The notes below the pieces were generated by a model, which ran no database searches, was not told where the DNA came from, and was given only the letters and a program-made list of their open reading frames with translations. Shown piece by piece: positions 60,501 through 64,000 of a DNA stretch of 64,000 bases. The DNA comes from Aulostomus chinensis (Eukaryota > Chordata > Actinopteri > Syngnathiformes > Aulostomidae). The position numbers and the translations under genes were made by a program. The stretch's first letter is position 1, and every line of letters begins with the position of its first letter. Where the stretch lies: contig JBBMOA010000010.1 of the NCBI GenBank assembly GCA_037954235.1, positions 19,452,029 through 19,516,028 of the forward strand. The letters are read 5' to 3'.

Positions 60501-63344
60501 TGTCTGATTAATTTCAGCTTTTCCAAATAAATAGTTCTGAGGAATCAAACCTCATGCCGTTTTGTTGGATTAAATATAGTGTGAGTGGGTTTCGATAATA
60601 TTAGCTGTGGCTCTACATTGCTCTCACTTTTTTTGGTGCCAGTTGCCTTACATCTCTCACTGCTCTGTCCTGTCACACATATTTCTCTGTCCCTGTGTAC
60701 TTCTCCCTATCTACCACTGTTTTTTCCTCTGGGTTTCACTCCACCTCAAGTTCTTTCCAATATATTTTCTATTTTCAAACGTTTGCAGTTATACAGTTGG
60801 CTCCTTTTTGTGATACGTGTACAGTAAAATCAAAGAATTGGTTGCATGCCGGTCCATATCTTTATGTGTTCTCCAAAAAGCAGACCATACTTTCTCACGC
60901 CTGTTATTTTGTGTAAGTATTTACATTTTAAAACTATATTTAAACCCTGCAAATAGTTGCAAAAGCTTAGATAACATTAATAAAATGTTTATACTGTAGC
61001 AGGGAGGGAAATATTAATTATGGGTGCAGCAGTCAGATTCCTTGGTACCCTGACTTTAGGAGTCAGGTGATAGACATATTAACAAGATGTGCATCTCATT
61101 TGGGCTTCACTTATTCACTTATTTTCAGAATTTTTAAATCAACCTGTAACCAACAGATGTATGTAACACGTGTATTTTCTCAATTTCCATTCGTTAAATT
61201 GCAGTATAAAACAGTACAACTGCTTCAAATGAGAACAGAATGCAGAACTGTAATCACAAACGCATGGAAACAAACTTGACCCATCTCAATTCCACACTTT
61301 AACTTCAACTGCTGAATGTGTTGCTGAACTCTAGTAGGACCTCCATAAACCTAATTTTTGCCTTACAGGCAGGAGGTCTATTTTGTGTACCCTTGTAACA
61401 GCAACATTTCATTATCTTACTCTTCATAAAGTGTTCATAAAGTATTGTCTTAATCTTGAATTATTGCAGTCCCTGCAAGTCTTGTCCATGTTTGTCAGTT
61501 TTGGGGGGTGCATCCTTAATTACCAATCTCTCGTTTTGCATTTAACTGACCTGTTATGACTCATCATGAATGATTACAAAGACCAAGAGGAATTTAAGAC
61601 CATTCCTTCCCATATAAATCGCTCCTCCATTTCCTCCCAGTATTCCTGTGTGGTGAAAGCCTATAATTCCTGCAATTAATGCCTCTCTTAAGAAGAACTT
61701 TGCCAATGGCCTGCACACAAGTACCATGAAAATAATCGCTTGAAATGACTCCTGGTGGTTTTTAAATATTTATTGGCGGTAATGGGTTAAAGGGTGGTAC
61801 TTAAATAAGTGGATCGCTCAGAAAAATATATTCGATTTTTCAATAGAATATGATGAGCAACTGAGTCCCTCAGGGGTCCACAATGTCATGTAACATGCAG
61901 TTTTCAATATCACACCAAAACCCCAGTGGAGGTCTCATTTTTGGCCTCAGATAATTTTTGGTTTTCTTTTGTTTTTAGAATATTAGTTGTTGGTCTGTTG
62001 GTATAAAATATTGCCTTTGTGGTAAAGAGAAAAGCTTCTGTTCTGTACTTCATGTTCTGCGACAGCTACGTTTATAAATAGCTACGAATATAAAGTCATT
62101 TCATCCATCTATTTTCTACCGTTAATCCGTTAAGGGTTGCGGGGCTGGAGCCTATCCCAGCTGCCTGCAGGTGAGAGGCAGGGTTCACCCTGGACAGGTC
62201 GCCAGTCCAACACAGGGCCAACACATAGAGACAGACAACCATTCACACTGACAGCCACACCTACGGTCAATTTAGAGTATCAATCAGCCTCGTCCCCTCT
62301 TGATGTCTTTGGACTGTGGGAGGAAGCCAGAGTACCTGGAGAGAACCCACGCAGGCACAGGGAGAACATGGAGACTCCACATAGAAAGTCCAAGCCATGG
62401 CTCGAACCCAGAACCTTCTTGCTACGAGGTGACAGTGCTAACCACTGCACCACCGTGCTGCCCTAAAGACATTTCAGTCATAGGAAAATGGAAACCACAC
62501 TCCTTCTCCACAGCGTTGATCAACAAAGTACTCTCATAGGCTCCTAATGGGGAGTAGAATTAGTTTGGCTGTGGCTGATGAATGAGTGAAGACACGTGAG
62601 GTTCCTGTTAATGTAGCACAATAACAGATATGTGATTAGAACCGAGGGGTGTGTGCTTACCCATTGGCGCGATACTAGCAAGTGTGATACATCTGAAGAC
62701 AAACCAGTGGAATTTTTTTTTTGGGAGAAATTTATTTACTCAATCTAAACATATCACATTAAAACGGCAGAAATGAGAAAGAAAACTGGTTGTTGTTGTT
62801 GTGGGCTTTTTTTTTTTTCATACCCTCTTTACAATGGCTTCCCACATTGAGTATTTAAAGGAACTGGTGAACATCAATTATTTACATTCTTGTTGACTTA
62901 GGTACACTTGTTGATACAATGTCCTTGCCTGTAATATTTCTCAAATGTAACAGTCTGTAAAAACACAACTTTCTGTTTTTGATTTTATTGTAAACACTTG
63001 TAGTTGTGCTGAGCTAAGCCAACGGGCTGCTGACTCCACCCTCATATTTAAAGAGCACCATGTGTATTCAAACATTATTAGTACATTAAGCTGAACAGTT
63101 AACCTGACATATATATTAGCATGCTAGCAGAAGTGTATGAGTCCTGTCCCTGCTAGATCCTAATTCATTACTGAATTGTTAATGACTCAACTTGTGTTTC
63201 TAATTGTAAGTGTTAAGTGCTCCTTGTTTCTATTCAGTTGATTGGTGGAGAGAGATTGAAATGCTGCTCTATTCACCAATGCTTGAAATCACCTTGCACG
63301 GTTTGATGATGTTACAGGTGAAGAGGTTCTTCTGTGTTAATATC

Positions 63345-63382
<38 letters not shown>

Positions 63383-63477
63383 TGTTTGTTTGTGTCCAGG
63401 GGAAGGAGACAACGGAGGAGGAGGATGAAGTTGCCGTGGGAATGGAGAAAGGATTCATGGATGAATTCTTTGAGCAG
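44779..63477 (+). CDS. stx1a: Syntaxin-1A, first two coding exons (gene continues past the window)
   Basis: Exon 1 (44779-44808) encodes MKDRMQELRH, and exon 2 (63400-63477) encodes 26 residues from GKETTEEEDEVAV to GFMDEFFEQ. Exon lengths (30 and 78 nt) and phases equal those of mammalian STX1A, whose exon 2 also ends FMDEFFEQ. Syntaxin-1 is the plasma-membrane Qa-SNARE of synaptic vesicle fusion; this part is the N-peptide that binds Munc18 plus the start of the Habc helices. The 1A assignment over 1B or 3 rests on synteny with bud23 and on the acidic stretch followed by VAV. The Habc, SNARE and membrane segments are not in the window. Intron 1 is 18,591 bp. The ATG has A at -3. Confidence 0.9.
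45240..45308 (+). repeat. (TG)n-(GA)n-(G)n compound microsatellite
   Basis: A TG tract, then GA/CA units, then a run of nine G, close to the 5' end of stx1a intron 1. Confidence 0.88.
46915..47110 (+). repeat. Possible dispersed teleost repeat fragment
   Basis: The motif GATACACCAATCGCATTTTT followed by CTTAGCCAATTCTGATTT resembles a common teleost interspersed repeat that begins with a GATGCACCGAT-like sequence. Recognised by eye; the class is uncertain. Confidence 0.3.
48500..48529 (+). repeat. (GT)15 microsatellite
   Basis: Perfect tract in stx1a intron 1; similar tracts lie at about 45711-45735, 45874-45898 and 58266-58290. Confidence 0.9.
49204..49797 (-). mobile_element. tRNA-derived SINE (family II), interrupted by a family I SINE
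   Basis: The left end (CATCCATCCATTTTCTAT...GGTTGCGAGGGT, 49204-49249) and right part (49612-49797, ending with TGAGCCATGTCGCCCCCC) form one family II element. They are separated by a complete family I SINE. On the minus strand the head has TGGCTCAGAGG and GGTTTGATCC. Confidence 0.8.
49250..49611 (+). mobile_element. tRNA-derived SINE (family I) nested in a family II SINE
   Basis: Complete copy from GGTGGTGCAGTGGTTAACAC to TGGATGGATGG. It is flanked by the perfect 12-bp repeat GGTTGCGAGGGT (49238-49249 and 49612-49623), which belongs to the host SINE and was duplicated on insertion. Lies in stx1a intron 1, sense to the gene. Confidence 0.9.
52795..52985 (+). repeat. Dispersed repeat, copy 1
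   Basis: About 190 bp, closely similar to 55231-55419. Shared blocks include GGAATACTTTGATTTGAATG, ACACCCAGAAG/GCACCCAGAAG and CATCCATCTGCAGCCCCAG. Both copies have the same orientation within stx1a intron 1. The family is not recognised. Confidence 0.7.
53020..53345 (+). mobile_element. Possible LTR or retroelement promoter fragment
   Basis: The segment opens with TGTTGTCACAGCTCCCGGCC and continues pyrimidine-rich. It carries a TATA-like TACTTAAACCCC and then a CTGCCAGATCGTC initiator-like block, a layout seen in promoters of several fish retroelements. No paired LTR, primer-binding site or coding region is visible. Low-to-moderate confidence. Confidence 0.35.
55231..55419 (+). repeat. Dispersed repeat, copy 2
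   Basis: Second copy of the element at 52795-52985, with the same block order and orientation, about 2.4 kb away. On the minus strand both copies encode the short string AFKSKYS followed by TPG, so they may come from a once-coding element. Confidence 0.7.
57684..58076. repeat. Inverted-repeat-flanked segment, possible MITE
   Basis: The left arm (57684-57718) carries TTTCCATTGGAATTTATGG and the right arm (58030-58076) carries CAATTTCCATATATTC and AAATCCAATGGAAA, its approximate reverse complement. About 310 bp separates them. No target duplication was identified. Confidence 0.4.
62091..62476 (-). mobile_element. tRNA-derived SINE (family I) with 13-bp target-site duplication
   Basis: The SINE spans 62104-62463, tail left and head right. 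The flanks are TAAAGTCATTTCA (62091-62103) and TAAAGACATTTCA (62464-62476), one mismatch in 13. It lies antisense in stx1a intron 1. Confidence 0.9.
63347..63379 (+). repeat. (TG)16 tract at the stx1a exon 2 acceptor
   Basis: A perfect TG tract ending about 20 nt before exon 2, so it overlaps the region where the branch point and polypyrimidine tract are expected. Confidence 0.93.
63400..63477 (+). CDS. stx1a: stx1a coding exon 2
   Basis: Acceptor GTCCAG|GGGAAG, donor GAGCAG|GTGTGT, both phase 0. It encodes the acidic linker and FMDEFFEQ, the first turn of helix Ha. The acceptor follows a (TG)16 tract that ends about 20 nt upstream. Confidence 0.93.
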
Positions 63478-64000
63478 GTGTGTGTGTCTCTCTCTGTCTT
63501 CATATTTTCTACTATCACTCTCAGCTGTTGTCATTCTTCCTTTAACAGGTTCATACCACACTAATAACTTGCCTTCCTAAATTATTACTTTGGTCATTCA
63601 CTTCACTACAATCTGTCCGGGCATCATTCCTCGTCTGATATTAAATCGACCTGTGCTGGTTTTTCAAAGTTCTGTAATCAATCTTTTGCCATTTTTCATT
63701 TCTGGGGAGCCTTTATGATTTATAGCAATTGATGCTGATGTTGGTGTGGTGTGGATCGTTATTGATTGATTCAACAACGCTCTCCTTGTCCAGCTCCGAA
63801 TAACGACATGGCTACTCTGTTCTCCTGTGTATGCAGATGGGCACAGAATCTGTTTAAAACTGCATATATGCGTGCGCTTCAGAGTGTATTTTCCTGTACA
63901 TGCTGTGCACATGTGCTGCTAACACAGATTGAACATCGTCATGGCTCTCAGAATGGGGGGGGGGTCGTCCCATTTCAGTGTCGCAGCAGCTGACATCTCG
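63478..64000 (+). other. stx1a: Start of stx1a intron 2
   Basis: Follows donor CAG|GTGTGT. The next expected coding exon (start of the Habc domain, VEEIRG-like) does not appear before the window ends. Confidence 0.8.

Larger units (their letters stand above)
44809..63399 (+). other. stx1a: stx1a intron 1 (18.6 kb)
   Basis: Bounded by CGACAT|GTAAGT and GTCCAG|GGGAAG. It contains the nested SINE pair, another SINE, a dispersed repeat pair, a possible LTR fragment and several microsatellites. No other gene was seen on either strand. Repeat-poor stretches at 46080-46480, 50540-50960 and 61540-61760 are candidate regulatory elements. Confidence 0.85.

Noticed and set aside
44779..63477. stx1b, stx2 or stx3 instead of stx1a
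   Set aside because: Exon lengths fit syntaxin-1, and the neighbour bud23 matches STX1A; the visible residues alone would not exclude 1B.
1..64000. CRISPR array, phage or operon-type system
   Set aside because: All tandem repeats are microsatellites and the genes are intron-bearing vertebrate genes.

Overview
This window is vertebrate nuclear DNA and reads as a teleost fish. The evidence is four vertebrate genes with GT-AG introns, dense (CA)n/(TG)n microsatellites, tRNA-derived SINEs with a TGGA-repeat tail, and tails of fish-type non-LTR retroelements. Order and strand of dnajc30 (-), bud23 (+) and stx1a (+) match the human Williams-Beuren segment at 7q11.23. sh2b2, which lies elsewhere on human chromosome 7, sits directly beside them here. 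No bacterial, viral or CRISPR content was seen.

Layout. 1-11 kb: no convincing gene; SINEs, microsatellites and an old direct duplication. 11.0-11.3 kb: a GC-rich block ending in a good splice donor, a candidate 5' noncoding exon of sh2b2. 19.5-31.5 kb: the complete coding region of sh2b2 (8 coding exons, 686 aa), with a 3' UTR reaching a poly(A) signal at 34.37 kb. Its last coding intron holds two intact tRNA-Phe(GAA) genes and one decayed relative. 36.45-37.56 kb: dnajc30 on the minus strand, convergent with sh2b2 and head-to-head with bud23. 38.8-43.3 kb: bud23, 12 coding exons, 282 aa. 44.78 kb to the window end: the first two coding exons of stx1a, split by an 18.6 kb intron; the rest lies beyond the window.

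The genes do not form a pathway. SH2B2 is an adaptor for insulin-receptor and JAK2-type signalling, DNAJC30 is a mitochondrial J-protein, BUD23 is the 18S rRNA m7G methyltransferase, and STX1A is the neuronal t-SNARE. What links them is conserved synteny, plus the dnajc30/bud23 divergent arrangement.

I found no undescribed biological system. The most interesting signals are: two SINE families that share a tail but carry different tRNA-like heads; one SINE nested in the other with perfect 12-bp target-site duplications; a filled and empty SINE site preserved in a duplicated segment; tRNA-Phe genes inside sh2b2 without a nearby oligo-T terminator; an in-frame possible intron in dnajc30; and a long (TG)n tract just upstream of the stx1a exon 2 acceptor.
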